Source of the DNA: Bacteroidota bacterium
GTDB lineage: Bacteria; Bacteroidota; Bacteroidia; Flavobacteriales; Crocinitomicaceae
Assembly: GCA_029558435.1 (NCBI GenBank)
Contig: JAKQEZ010000448.1
Coordinates: 1-5,442 of the forward strand
Direction of reading: 5' to 3'
Length of the DNA: 5,442 bases
The translations under genes and the position numbers were made by a program. This document shows positions 1 to 5,442 of this stretch, piece after piece. Each line of letters begins with the position of its first letter. Positions within the stretch are counted from its first letter, which is position 1. Below the pieces are notes generated by a model. It saw nothing but the letters and a program-made list of their open reading frames with translations. It did no database searches and was not told the DNA's origin.

Positions 1-6
1 GAAGCA

Positions 7-28
7 GGGGCTCCCCCCACTCTTTTTT
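7..28 (+). terminator. Weak terminator-like hairpin with T-run
   Basis: Four G (7-10) can pair with four C (15-18) around a 4-nt loop, followed after four bases by six T (23-28). This could end transcription of a gene lying to the left of the window. The stem is only 4 bp and the T-run does not directly follow it, so this is a marginal call. The rest of 29-157 is A/T-rich, with long A runs and no clear promoter or gene. Confidence 0.22.
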
Positions 29-157
29 ATCGCTTCATTTTTTGTGCAAGAAAAAACTAAAAAAAACCTTACATCATTTTCTAACAAAAAATGGTCAACC
101 TATTTTAGGACATGACAAAACGACAACGGCATAAACAACAATCAAACGACAAATATT

Positions 158-721
158 ATGAAACTGAAATTTTTTCTACTGACATTCCTACTTGTGTTTG
201 CAAGAGGCTGTGACTTTTATTCAACAAGTCTTTGGTTTTTTGACAACCCGACAGGCGAACAAAACCTTCTATACAAATTTTTTGGTGTAGGTTGGACTGG
301 TTTAATTGCTGCCAATGTAATTATTGTTGTACTAATCATTTATGCATTCTACTTCTATTCATTCAAGTATAAAACGACAAGACAGACATCATCAAATAAT
401 CTGACCGACTTTGTTTCAGAATTATACTTCAATGAGAAAGGACGTTTTTTAGACATTTTCTATAAAACACCGAAAAACAAATCGACATTATTGGCACATA
501 CGGGATATGTGTTAGTTAGAGTTGTCATTGTTGCCAGCTTCTTAGCGACTTTTCATAATATTTGCCAATTTTATAACATATCTTTTTATAACTCGTTCAG
601 AGAAATAGTTGGCAGACCTTTGTATGTAATTTATGGACTGGTCCTATCATCGTTTATGTATTTTTCATGCCGCCTTTGGAGTAAAGAGTATCGGCTGACT
701 ATTGACAAAAATATTAGTTAG
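158..721 (+). CDS. Small four-helix integral membrane protein, function unknown
   Basis: The 187-residue protein has four hydrophobic stretches at about residues 4-22, 45-69, 114-134 and 152-172, so it should sit in the inner membrane with both ends on the same side. The first helix runs straight into a polar, conserved-looking stretch (R16, D19, S22-T23, W26, N30-P31, E34-N36). This D..ST plus E.N arrangement recalls the small DUF5658-like membrane proteins, but the match is by eye only. A soluble loop of about 40 residues (70-113) carries several Lys/Arg and is probably cytoplasmic. There are no catalytic motifs I can name. The ATG at 158 is preceded by an A-rich leader without a strong ribosome binding site, as is common in Bacteroidota. 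The gene ends 15 nt before structured repeat copy 1 and has no obvious operon partner. It is a plausible real gene because of its length, coherent helix pattern and lack of any competing frame. Confidence 0.8.
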   Translation: MKLKFFLLTFLLVFARGCDFYSTSLWFFDNPTGEQNLLYKFFGVGWTGLIAANVIIVVLIIYAFYFYSFKYKTTRQTSSNNLTDFVSELYFNEKGRFLDIFYKTPKNKSTLLAHTGYVLVRVVIVASFLATFHNICQFYNISFYNSFREIVGRPLYVIYGLVLSSFMYFSCRLWSKEYRLTIDKNIS

Positions 722-736
722 ATGTGAAAGAAAAAC

Positions 737-889
737 GCCCTATAACACGGGTTTTGCGTCAGGCGGGCTGACGTGCAAACTTGGAGCTTTGTGCTTCTAA
801 TGAACTTTAGTAATAAATTGAAACTTTGTGCTCCGAAACCCGCCCGAACGCAAAGCCCGAAACCGTTGGCAGTCATTCTAACGACAGCC
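737..889. repeat. Structured hairpin repeat, copy 1
   Basis: This GC-richer block between two genes folds into nested stems. The outer stem is 748-759 (CGGGTTTTGCGT) with 848-859 (ACGCAAAGCCCG): 12 positions, one of them a G-T wobble. The middle stem is GGCGGG 762-767 with CCCGCC 839-844. The inner stem is GGAGC 783-787 with GCTCC 830-834. The tip holds two AACTTT motifs (803-808 and 822-827) exactly 19 nt apart, and a 9-nt direct repeat CTTTGTGCT (787-795, 824-832). The right edge reads CCGTTGGC (863-870), then GTCAttCTAAC and GACAG (872-888). Most of these blocks recur in the same order at 1559-1770, so this is one member of a dispersed family. It has no T-run, so it is not a classical terminator. 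An integron attC-like or REP/MITE-like role is possible, but the edges do not match the attC consensus exactly. Confidence 0.75.
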
Positions 890-920
890 TTCTTGGTTAA
901 CCAACCGACATATACAAAAA

Positions 921-1535
921 ATGAAAATGGCTTATGTAATTATAGGACTTGTATTAATTGTTGTGCTTGTTTTTTTCATCACAAGTTGTAAAAGCAAGTC
1001 TTCGGCTGACACTAATAATATGACGGAGCAACATGCACAAGACACAGCTCAATTAAAAAAAGTTGACCCTAAAAATAATCCATATCAAGACTTACGCAAT
1101 TTAGCTTTGGGTGTGACAATGGAACAAATCGGAGTTCAATTCCCCTCTAACCAAACAAAAGTTTATGGTGTAATTATGGATTGGGATTTAGGAGAAGGAA
1201 CAGCAACACTTGTTGCATTTTTATCTGGTGACGCAAGTTTGTATTTAAGTTCAGGCGGTGGTTTTATTGGTGGCAGGGGACATGACAATTTAAAGCAGGC
1301 GGCTGCAACATTTATTAAGAAGGCAGAACAATATTTGAACAAGACAGCAAAAACTGACGACACGCCACTTCCCAATAAAGACGAAGTAAAATTTTATTTT
1401 CTAACGAACAAAGGAAAACTTGTGGGGCAAGAAGAAGTAAAAAACTTTGACAACAATTCATCTCAATGGCTGGACTTATTTGAGGAAGGAAACAAATTGA
1501 TAACAGAGATTAGAATGGTTTCTGACATGAAATAA
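921..1535 (+). CDS. Predicted lipoprotein, function unknown
   Basis: The 204-residue protein starts with a hydrophobic signal segment (about residues 4-20) ending in a lipobox, I20-T21-S22-C23, so Cys23 should be lipidated after cleavage by signal peptidase II. The residues after Cys23 are K-S-K-S-S rather than an acidic lipoprotein export signal, which hints at periplasmic-facing anchoring; this is an inference. A polar linker (about 24-54) precedes one compact alpha/beta domain (about 55-202). That domain has a glycine-rich turn (102-121, with GDASLY then SGGGFIGG) and a final segment rich in acidic and aromatic residues. Similar 'VYGVxMDW...GDASLY' proteins are, from memory, uncharacterised and scattered in bacteria. 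ATG 921 is chosen as the first Met; ATG 927 two codons later would serve equally. The gene lies between the two repeat copies and looks like an isolated, single-gene unit. Expression and lipidation are real predictions; the function is unknown. Confidence 0.85.
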   Translation: MKMAYVIIGLVLIVVLVFFITSCKSKSSADTNNMTEQHAQDTAQLKKVDPKNNPYQDLRNLALGVTMEQIGVQFPSNQTKVYGVIMDWDLGEGTATLVAFLSGDASLYLSSGGGFIGGRGHDNLKQAAATFIKKAEQYLNKTAKTDDTPLPNKDEVKFYFLTNKGKLVGQEEVKNFDNNSSQWLDLFEEGNKLITEIRMVSDMK

Positions 1536-1558
1536 CTAATGAAATAGAAGAACGAACT

Positions 1559-1770
1559 GCCAACATGGGGCTTTATGCAAGTTGGGCTGAACAATATAAC
1601 ATCAGCTATTTGCAAATCCCAGCTTCAGTTCGGGCTGGACGAATATATATCAACTTTAGTTCTTAATTTCAACTTTAGAATAAATCCGGGCAGCGGTTCG
1701 GGCAGACGGAATTCTAATTCCCAACCTGCATAAAGCCCTGTCCGTTAGCTGTCACCCTAACCAGCGACAG
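1559..1770. repeat. Structured hairpin repeat, copy 2
   Basis: The outer stem pairs 1568-1586 (GGGCTTTATGCAAGTTGGG) with 1720-1738: 18 of 19 positions are complementary, the exception being A1580/C1726, which becomes a G-T wobble on the other strand. Smaller internal stems are GCTGA 1586-1590 with TCAGC 1602-1606, and CCAGC 1619-1623 with GCTGG 1634-1638. A perfect 10-nt direct repeat TCAACTTTAG occurs at 1650-1659 and 1669-1678, 19 nt apart. It shares ordered blocks with the copy at 737-889: GGGCTGA, then TGCAAA, then AACTTTAGT and a second AACTTT with the same 19-nt spacing, then CCGTTRGC, GTCAyyCTAAC and GACAG. The arm sequences themselves differ between the copies yet each remains complementary, which argues that the fold is selected. 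Most of the gene-free stretch 1536-1793 is this element. Confidence 0.78.
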
Positions 1771-1793
1771 TGCTAAATTAAACAGACAAACAA

Positions 1794-1931
1794 ATGACCA
1801 AACAACCCAACGCTTCGACAAAATCAAAAGAGCTGCAATCAACCGCACAAAGCCAACGCTTTGCAGCACATTTGCTTTTGCCTCAACCGCACGACCACCA
1901 TTCGACAACACTAATTAGTAGAGAAAGATAA
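1794..1931 (+). CDS. Doubtful 45-codon ORF abutting zorB
   Basis: An ATG at 1794 opens 45 codons that close with TAA at 1929-1931, immediately before the ATG of zorB at 1932. The product would be polar, rich in Gln, Ser, Thr and His (PQPHDHH near residues 30-36), with no membrane segment or recognisable motif. The exact TAA-ATG junction is what a translationally coupled leader ORF would show, and the leader has no other strong ribosome binding site for zorB apart from the purine-rich gagaaag at 1921-1927. A small palindrome, CAAAGC-caac-GCTTTG (1848-1863), lies inside it. The composition looks more like non-coding leader than like the neighbouring genes, so this may be chance. Confidence 0.2.
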   Translation: MTKQPNASTKSKELQSTAQSQRFAAHLLLPQPHDHHSTTLISRER

Positions 1932-2651
1932 ATGTCAGGAACAAAGAAAGAAAGCCATTGGATTCCCTTAGCCGACCTTATGACGGTTTTAATGGTGATT
2001 TTTCTATTTATGTCCATTTCTTATATGGCATTGGTAGAAAAACGACAAAAAGAACAAAACCAAATATTTAAAGACTATGAAGAATCAAAAGTTGCGTTAT
2101 ACAACGAATTAAATCAAGCATTTAAAAATGATTTTGCAAAATGGAATTTGAAACTCGACAACGACCTTTCTATAAAATTCACAAATCCACAAGTGCTTTT
2201 CCCAACAGGAAAATCAGACATTACACCTTACTTTCAAACTATTTTGACAGATTTTCTCCCAAAATACCTTTCAGTTGTTTTGCAGGAAAAATACAAAGAC
2301 AAAATTGCTGAAATCAGAATAGAAGGTCATACAGACACAAAACCAATAGGCTTAACCAGCGACCCTTATATTGACAATATGAAGCTTTCTCAAGACAGAG
2401 GAAGAAATGTATTAGCGTTCCTACGTTCTCAAAACTGTTTCATCAACTTACAACCAACCGAAAAAGAAAGATTGCAATATTGGCTTACAGCCAATGGGCT
2501 TTCTTATGGTCGTACAGTTGATAAGGATTATAAAATTTCATTCGACAGTAAACAGCCGATTGACAATGATAAATCAAGAAGAGTTGAATTTAGAATAGTA
2601 ACTACAAGTGAAGCAATCATAAACGAAGCACTTAAAAACATAAATGAATAA
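1932..2651 (+). CDS. zorB: Zorya protein ZorB, MotB-like stator with OmpA peptidoglycan-binding domain
   Basis: ZorB is the peptidoglycan-anchored, ion-carrying half of the ZorAB motor. The 239-residue protein has a short basic cytoplasmic N-terminus, one transmembrane helix (about 11-33) and a periplasmic OmpA-like domain (about 85-223). The helix begins with PLADLMTVL, so D15 is the expected proton-binding aspartate, matching the essential D26 of E. coli ZorB and the MotB aspartate. The OmpA domain shows LFPTGKSDI (89-97), EGHTDTKP (131-138), LSQDRGRNVLAFL (152-164) and SRRVEFRI (215-222). D135 and R156 correspond to the Asp/Arg pair that binds diaminopimelate in OmpA; the loop between them is about six residues longer than in classical OmpA. 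Length is close to that of E. coli ZorB (about 246). The stop codon TAA (2649-2651) shares its last A with the zorA start, implying translational coupling. The unusual feature is that it precedes zorA. MotB proper is excluded because the partner has a long coiled tail and there are no flagellar genes. Confidence 0.93.
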   Translation: MSGTKKESHWIPLADLMTVLMVIFLFMSISYMALVEKRQKEQNQIFKDYEESKVALYNELNQAFKNDFAKWNLKLDNDLSIKFTNPQVLFPTGKSDITPYFQTILTDFLPKYLSVVLQEKYKDKIAEIRIEGHTDTKPIGLTSDPYIDNMKLSQDRGRNVLAFLRSQNCFINLQPTEKERLQYWLTANGLSYGRTVDKDYKISFDSKQPIDNDKSRRVEFRIVTTSEAIINEALKNINE

Positions 2652-4180
2652 TGAGTTTAGAAATAATTTTTGGAATTGGAATAATCCTCATAGTTGCTAT
2701 TTGGGCAGCTTTCTATATTAATAAGCGTACAAAAGAAAACAACAATGAACATTTGTTTGATTTTATACCTCACTTGTTCCCTACTCTTGGAATATTATTT
2801 ACATTTTTAGGTATTGCAATTGGTTTATGGAATTTTGATAGTAATAATATCGAAAAAAGTATTCCAGAATTGATGAATGGCTTGAAGACTGCTTTCCTTG
2901 TATCAATTTTTGGAGTTGCTTTATTGGTTGGCTTTTCTTTTTGGACAAATATCAAAAAGAAAAAACTAGAAGAAGGAGTCTTGAGTGAAGAAACACAAGC
3001 AATCAACAATCTAATTGAAGCGATTAAAGAATTGAGAAGCGATTTTGCTTCGACTGATGAAAACGGAAACACAATCAAACCCGGAAATATATTTCGTGAT
3101 ATTTACAAGGAATCTCAAAAGCAATCAACTTCTTTGCAGACATTTTCAAGTGATTTGGCATTGACCATTTCAGCAGGTTTTGAGCAAATTTTAAATAACC
3201 CAACCGAAGGAGTTGTTGCTGAATTGAAATTAGTGAAAGCCGAAATAGAGAGTTTAGGCAACAAACTCAAAGACCCTGCAACCGATATGACCCAAAATAT
3301 TGTAAAAGAATTGCAGGAATCAATGGGTAAAATGATTGAAGAATTTAAAACTTCAATGAGTGGCGATACCAAAAATGAAATGGAACGATTGGCGGGATTA
3401 CTTGGTCAAGCAGGTGGTTCATTAACGGACTTCCCTTTGAAATTGCAAAATATGACCGACAATCTCAATGAAAACTTTAGAGAATTACAAGAAGTTGTGC
3501 AACAAATATCTAAGCAAACACTTTCTCAATCAGAAGAATCTACCAACCAAATGAAAATGCAGGTTGAAGATATGAGTAAGATATTAAGAGAACAAGTTGG
3601 AGGATTACAAACTGGACAACAAACACTTTTAACCGAACAATCTAAAAACCTACAAGTTTCCGAAAATCTTTTGAGTGCATTCAATACAAGCATTGAAAAA
3701 ATGAACGGACTTTCAACCGAAGTTAACGGTAGCATTTCAAAACTCAATCAAGCTCAAACAGAATTAGAGAAAGTTATTTCTGTTTTTAGAAACGTATCGC
3801 AGGAAATCAATTCATCATCAAGCAGATTTGGAGAATCACAAAATGAATTTTCAAAACATTCTAATCAGTTCTTACAAAACAATTCAAATACAATAATTGA
3901 AATTCAAAAATCTTTGGAAACTGCAAAAATCGTTTCTGCCGATTATGCACAGAAATTTGAAATTATTGAGAAAGGGTTACAAGACATTTTTGGAAAAATA
4001 ACAAATGGATTGAAAGATTACCAAGCTACAGTAGGCGAAAGCCTTGAAACTTATTTGGGTAAATACACCGATGCTTTGACCAAGACAGCAGAATCGCTTG
4101 CAGGAGCTTCATCAAAACAAGAAGATATTTTGGAAGAACTAACTGAACAACTTAGCAAATTAAACGGAAGAAGAAATTAA
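2651..4180 (+). CDS. zorA: Zorya protein ZorA, MotA/TolQ-like channel with long cytoplasmic helical tail
   Basis: ZorA forms the pentameric ring that rotates around ZorB, driven by ion flow, and carries a long intracellular tail thought to pass the infection signal to ZorC and ZorD. The 509-residue protein has transmembrane helices at about 3-23, 38-60 and 79-98. Basic residues lie in the 24-37 loop and right after helix 3 (KKKK at 102-105), giving N-out, C-in topology. Helix 2 carries the MotA/ExbB-type signature PTLGILFTFLGIAIG (44-58) with T51, and helix 3 has S85; these are candidates for the pore residues equivalent to E. coli ZorA T147 and S184. Residues 100-509 form a helix-rich tail with many Gln, Glu, Ser and Asn; from 263 to the end there is no Pro, Cys or Trp, as expected for a continuous coiled coil. 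The protein is clearly shorter than E. coli ZorA (about 729), both before helix 2 and in the tail. It overlaps zorB by 1 nt, and zorC starts 1 nt after its stop. Confidence 0.93.
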   Translation: MSLEIIFGIGIILIVAIWAAFYINKRTKENNNEHLFDFIPHLFPTLGILFTFLGIAIGLWNFDSNNIEKSIPELMNGLKTAFLVSIFGVALLVGFSFWTNIKKKKLEEGVLSEETQAINNLIEAIKELRSDFASTDENGNTIKPGNIFRDIYKESQKQSTSLQTFSSDLALTISAGFEQILNNPTEGVVAELKLVKAEIESLGNKLKDPATDMTQNIVKELQESMGKMIEEFKTSMSGDTKNEMERLAGLLGQAGGSLTDFPLKLQNMTDNLNENFRELQEVVQQISKQTLSQSEESTNQMKMQVEDMSKILREQVGGLQTGQQTLLTEQSKNLQVSENLLSAFNTSIEKMNGLSTEVNGSISKLNQAQTELEKVISVFRNVSQEINSSSSRFGESQNEFSKHSNQFLQNNSNTIIEIQKSLETAKIVSADYAQKFEIIEKGLQDIFGKITNGLKDYQATVGESLETYLGKYTDALTKTAESLAGASSKQEDILEELTEQLSKLNGRRN

Positions 4181-4181
4181 T

Positions 4182-5442
4182 ATGCCGACAACGCAAGACA
4201 TATTACAATTTCATTTTTCACCGACTACATTTCATCAGTCGGCACAAAAGGTTATTCCGATTACACTTACATCGTTGAATGAACACAGAATTGACAAACT
4301 TCAAAAAATAACAGAAGAAGTTGGGGTAAATTCGTTTTCGTTTTCAGGAAACAATCTTATTCCACAAGTTTTTAGAAAATTCAAAAAATCTATCGTTAGT
4401 AGAGAGATAGGTTTTGAACGGAGAGAATTAAGAACGCTTACCTATTCTTTAAATTATTCAGAACAAAATTTAACTTCCATATTTAGCAATGAAAACGAAT
4501 TGAAATATACTTTGCTTTTATTAGAATCAAACTGGCGTGATTCATTTTTAGTTGGCTTGATAGATTGCTTTTTGAAGAATTGGGAAACAAAATATCAGAA
4601 TTCATTAGAGCAATTAGAGCATTTTATCAACCAAAAATTAGACAATTACTCAGGCAATAGATGTGCATTAATATCTTTCAAAAACAACAAAAGATTTTTC
4701 AATACAAAAAATGGAGATTTAATTTTAGGCGACACCATCGCAAAACTTAGTAAACCAATTCAAGAAGCTACAAAAATATTAGGTGTTCCCGAGTCGTGGT
4801 TCGATTATTCGTACTTCTCTAAAGTTATTGTAACCTATTACGAAAGGAACAAGAATAAAATATCAACTGAAATTAACAATCTGAATGAAATTTTAATAAA
4901 ACACAATAGTTCAATAACAAGCAAAAGATTAATCAGTAAAATGATTATTCAAGCCAATAAGCCTGAATTTTCTAGCTTACAAGACAGTGTAAAAAAAATT
5001 GCATTTACCCAAATAGGCGACCCAAGCAATACTGCAAATTGGACAGCTTTTGACAACGCTACAGAAATGGAACACAGAGAAATTATTGAAGCGAGAAACA
5101 TTCTCAACGAATGGATTACCCAACAGTTTATCAATGTATTTTTCAATGTCTGTATTAACGATGAAAGACGAAAGAAATTTTGGCTTCGGTTCGCTTCTAA
5201 AATTTCATCTTTTAAAGTTTATGGTCCACTTCACACAAAAAATATCTTAAAACGAGATGAAAGAATTGCCGAATATGTAGATGCAAGATTCGAAACCGTT
5301 TCAAGCAGAAGAGATGTTTCTGCATTTATTTTATACATTGGTGATTATATGTTGATTGAGTTTAGTAACGAAGGCTATGCCTTTTATGCTTACAAAATCA
5401 GCAGTTCTTTAAGACCGAGCTTAAACTACCAGCTGAATAGTG
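4182..5442 (+). CDS. zorC: Zorya protein ZorC, EH-signature protein (3' end cut by window)
   Basis: ZorC is the cytoplasmic type I Zorya component carrying the EH-signature domain; it binds DNA and acts with ZorD after the ZorAB motor senses infection. The frame is open from ATG 4182 to the window end: 420 full codons plus one base, against about 560 residues for E. coli ZorC. It is soluble, with no signal peptide or membrane helix. The first 280 residues are basic and helical with no motif I recognise. The EH region begins near residue 305 and shows NEWITQQF (309-316), a basic-aromatic block RRKKFWLRF (329-337), then YMLIEFSNEGYAFYAYK (389-405). E393 is the candidate for the essential Glu (E400 in E. 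coli ZorC); the partner His (H443 there) would fall at about residue 436, just beyond the window. The start is fixed by the 1-nt gap after zorA. zorD is expected next. No frameshift or internal stop is seen. Confidence 0.9.
   Translation, partial: MPTTQDILQFHFSPTTFHQSAQKVIPITLTSLNEHRIDKLQKITEEVGVNSFSFSGNNLIPQVFRKFKKSIVSREIGFERRELRTLTYSLNYSEQNLTSIFSNENELKYTLLLLESNWRDSFLVGLIDCFLKNWETKYQNSLEQLEHFINQKLDNYSGNRCALISFKNNKRFFNTKNGDLILGDTIAKLSKPIQEATKILGVPESWFDYSYFSKVIVTYYERNKNKISTEINNLNEILIKHNSSITSKRLISKMIIQANKPEFSSLQDSVKKIAFTQIGDPSNTANWTAFDNATEMEHREIIEARNILNEWITQQFINVFFNVCINDERRKKFWLRFASKISSFKVYGPLHTKNILKRDERIAEYVDARFETVSSRRDVSAFILYIGDYMLIEFSNEGYAFYAYKISSSLRPSLNYQLNS

Larger units (their letters stand above)
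1932..5442 (+). other. Type I Zorya anti-phage operon (partial: zorB-zorA-zorC)
   Basis: Three consecutive genes encode a MotB/OmpA-like protein, a MotA-like protein with a long helical tail, and an EH-signature protein. That trio is diagnostic for type I Zorya; type II pairs ZorAB with an HNH protein ZorE, and type III with ZorF and ZorG. In the known system ZorA and ZorB form a 5:2 inner-membrane, ion-driven complex anchored to peptidoglycan, and ZorC plus the SNF2-type helicase/nuclease ZorD attack phage DNA. The junctions (1-nt overlap, then 1-nt gap) indicate one transcript. zorD is not in the window and should follow zorC. Usual order is zorA-zorB-zorC-zorD; here zorB comes first. Confidence 0.92.

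Noticed and set aside
29..157. Bacteroidota-type promoter (-33 TTTG, -7 TAnnTTTG) before the first gene
   Set aside because: Only a one-mismatch -7 candidate (TATTTTAG near 101-108) exists, and I found no properly spaced -33 partner; too weak to annotate.
737..889. Canonical integron attC site or rho-independent terminator
   Set aside because: The edges do not match the RYYYAAC/GTTRRRY pair exactly and no T-run follows the stem, so I call it a structured repeat and leave attC-like as a hypothesis.
773..991. 72-codon ORF on the + strand
   Set aside because: It runs through the hairpin repeat and into the lipoprotein gene in another frame; composition and position fit a chance ORF.
1714..1911. 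65-codon ORF on the - strand
   Set aside because: It lies across the right arm of repeat copy 2 and the zorB leader, with no recognisable motif or plausible partner; the hydrophobic stretch comes from complement of A/C-rich leader DNA.
2770..3747. Several - strand ORFs inside zorA
   Set aside because: They are antisense shadows of a well supported membrane/coiled-coil gene.
1932..4180. Flagellar motAB or TolQR/ExbBD pair
   Set aside because: The long helical tail on the MotA-like protein, the OmpA domain on a short MotB-like protein and the EH-signature gene immediately downstream fit Zorya; no flagellar, Tol or TonB genes are nearby.
4949..5250. Small ORFs on both strands within 4949-5250
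   Set aside because: They overlap the continuous zorC frame, which carries the recognisable EH-signature blocks.
1..5442. CRISPR array, tRNA, rRNA or transposase
   Set aside because: No regularly spaced identical repeats, cloverleaf-like segment, rRNA-like stretch or transposase-like protein could be seen on either strand.

Overview
The window is AT-rich DNA that most likely comes from a member of the Bacteroidota. The clues are A-rich leaders without strong Shine-Dalgarno sites, Asn/Lys/Ile-rich proteins, a short lipobox lipoprotein of a type common there, and an accessory-region style of small hypothetical genes separated by GC-richer hairpin repeats. This assignment is an inference from style; no marker gene is present.

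Layout: (1) 1-157 is an A/T-rich leader with a weak terminator-like hairpin at its start. (2) 158-721 encodes a small four-helix membrane protein of unknown function. (3) 737-889 is a structured repeat (copy 1). (4) 921-1535 encodes a predicted lipoprotein of unknown function. (5) 1559-1770 is a second, diverged copy of the same repeat (copy 2), with a near-perfect 19-bp outer stem. (6) 1771-1931 is a leader holding a doubtful 45-codon ORF that abuts the next gene. (7) 1932-5442 is a tightly packed operon of three genes on the + strand, the last one cut by the window end.

The operon is the main content. It encodes a MotB/OmpA-like stator protein (ZorB), a MotA/TolQ-like three-helix channel protein with a roughly 410-residue helical cytoplasmic tail (ZorA), and a protein carrying the EH-signature region (ZorC). 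Together these identify a type I Zorya anti-phage system. ZorA and ZorB are expected to form a peptidoglycan-anchored, ion-driven inner-membrane motor that senses phage infection. ZorC and the helicase/nuclease ZorD, which should lie just past the window, act on invading DNA in the cytoplasm. The genes overlap by 1 nt (zorB/zorA) or are separated by 1 nt (zorA/zorC), so they should be co-transcribed and translationally coupled.

The system itself is known. What is unusual is the gene order B-A-C instead of the usual A-B-C, a compact ZorA, and the flanking hairpin repeat family, which gives the upstream half a gene-cassette-like look. I did not find evidence for a wholly new system in this window.
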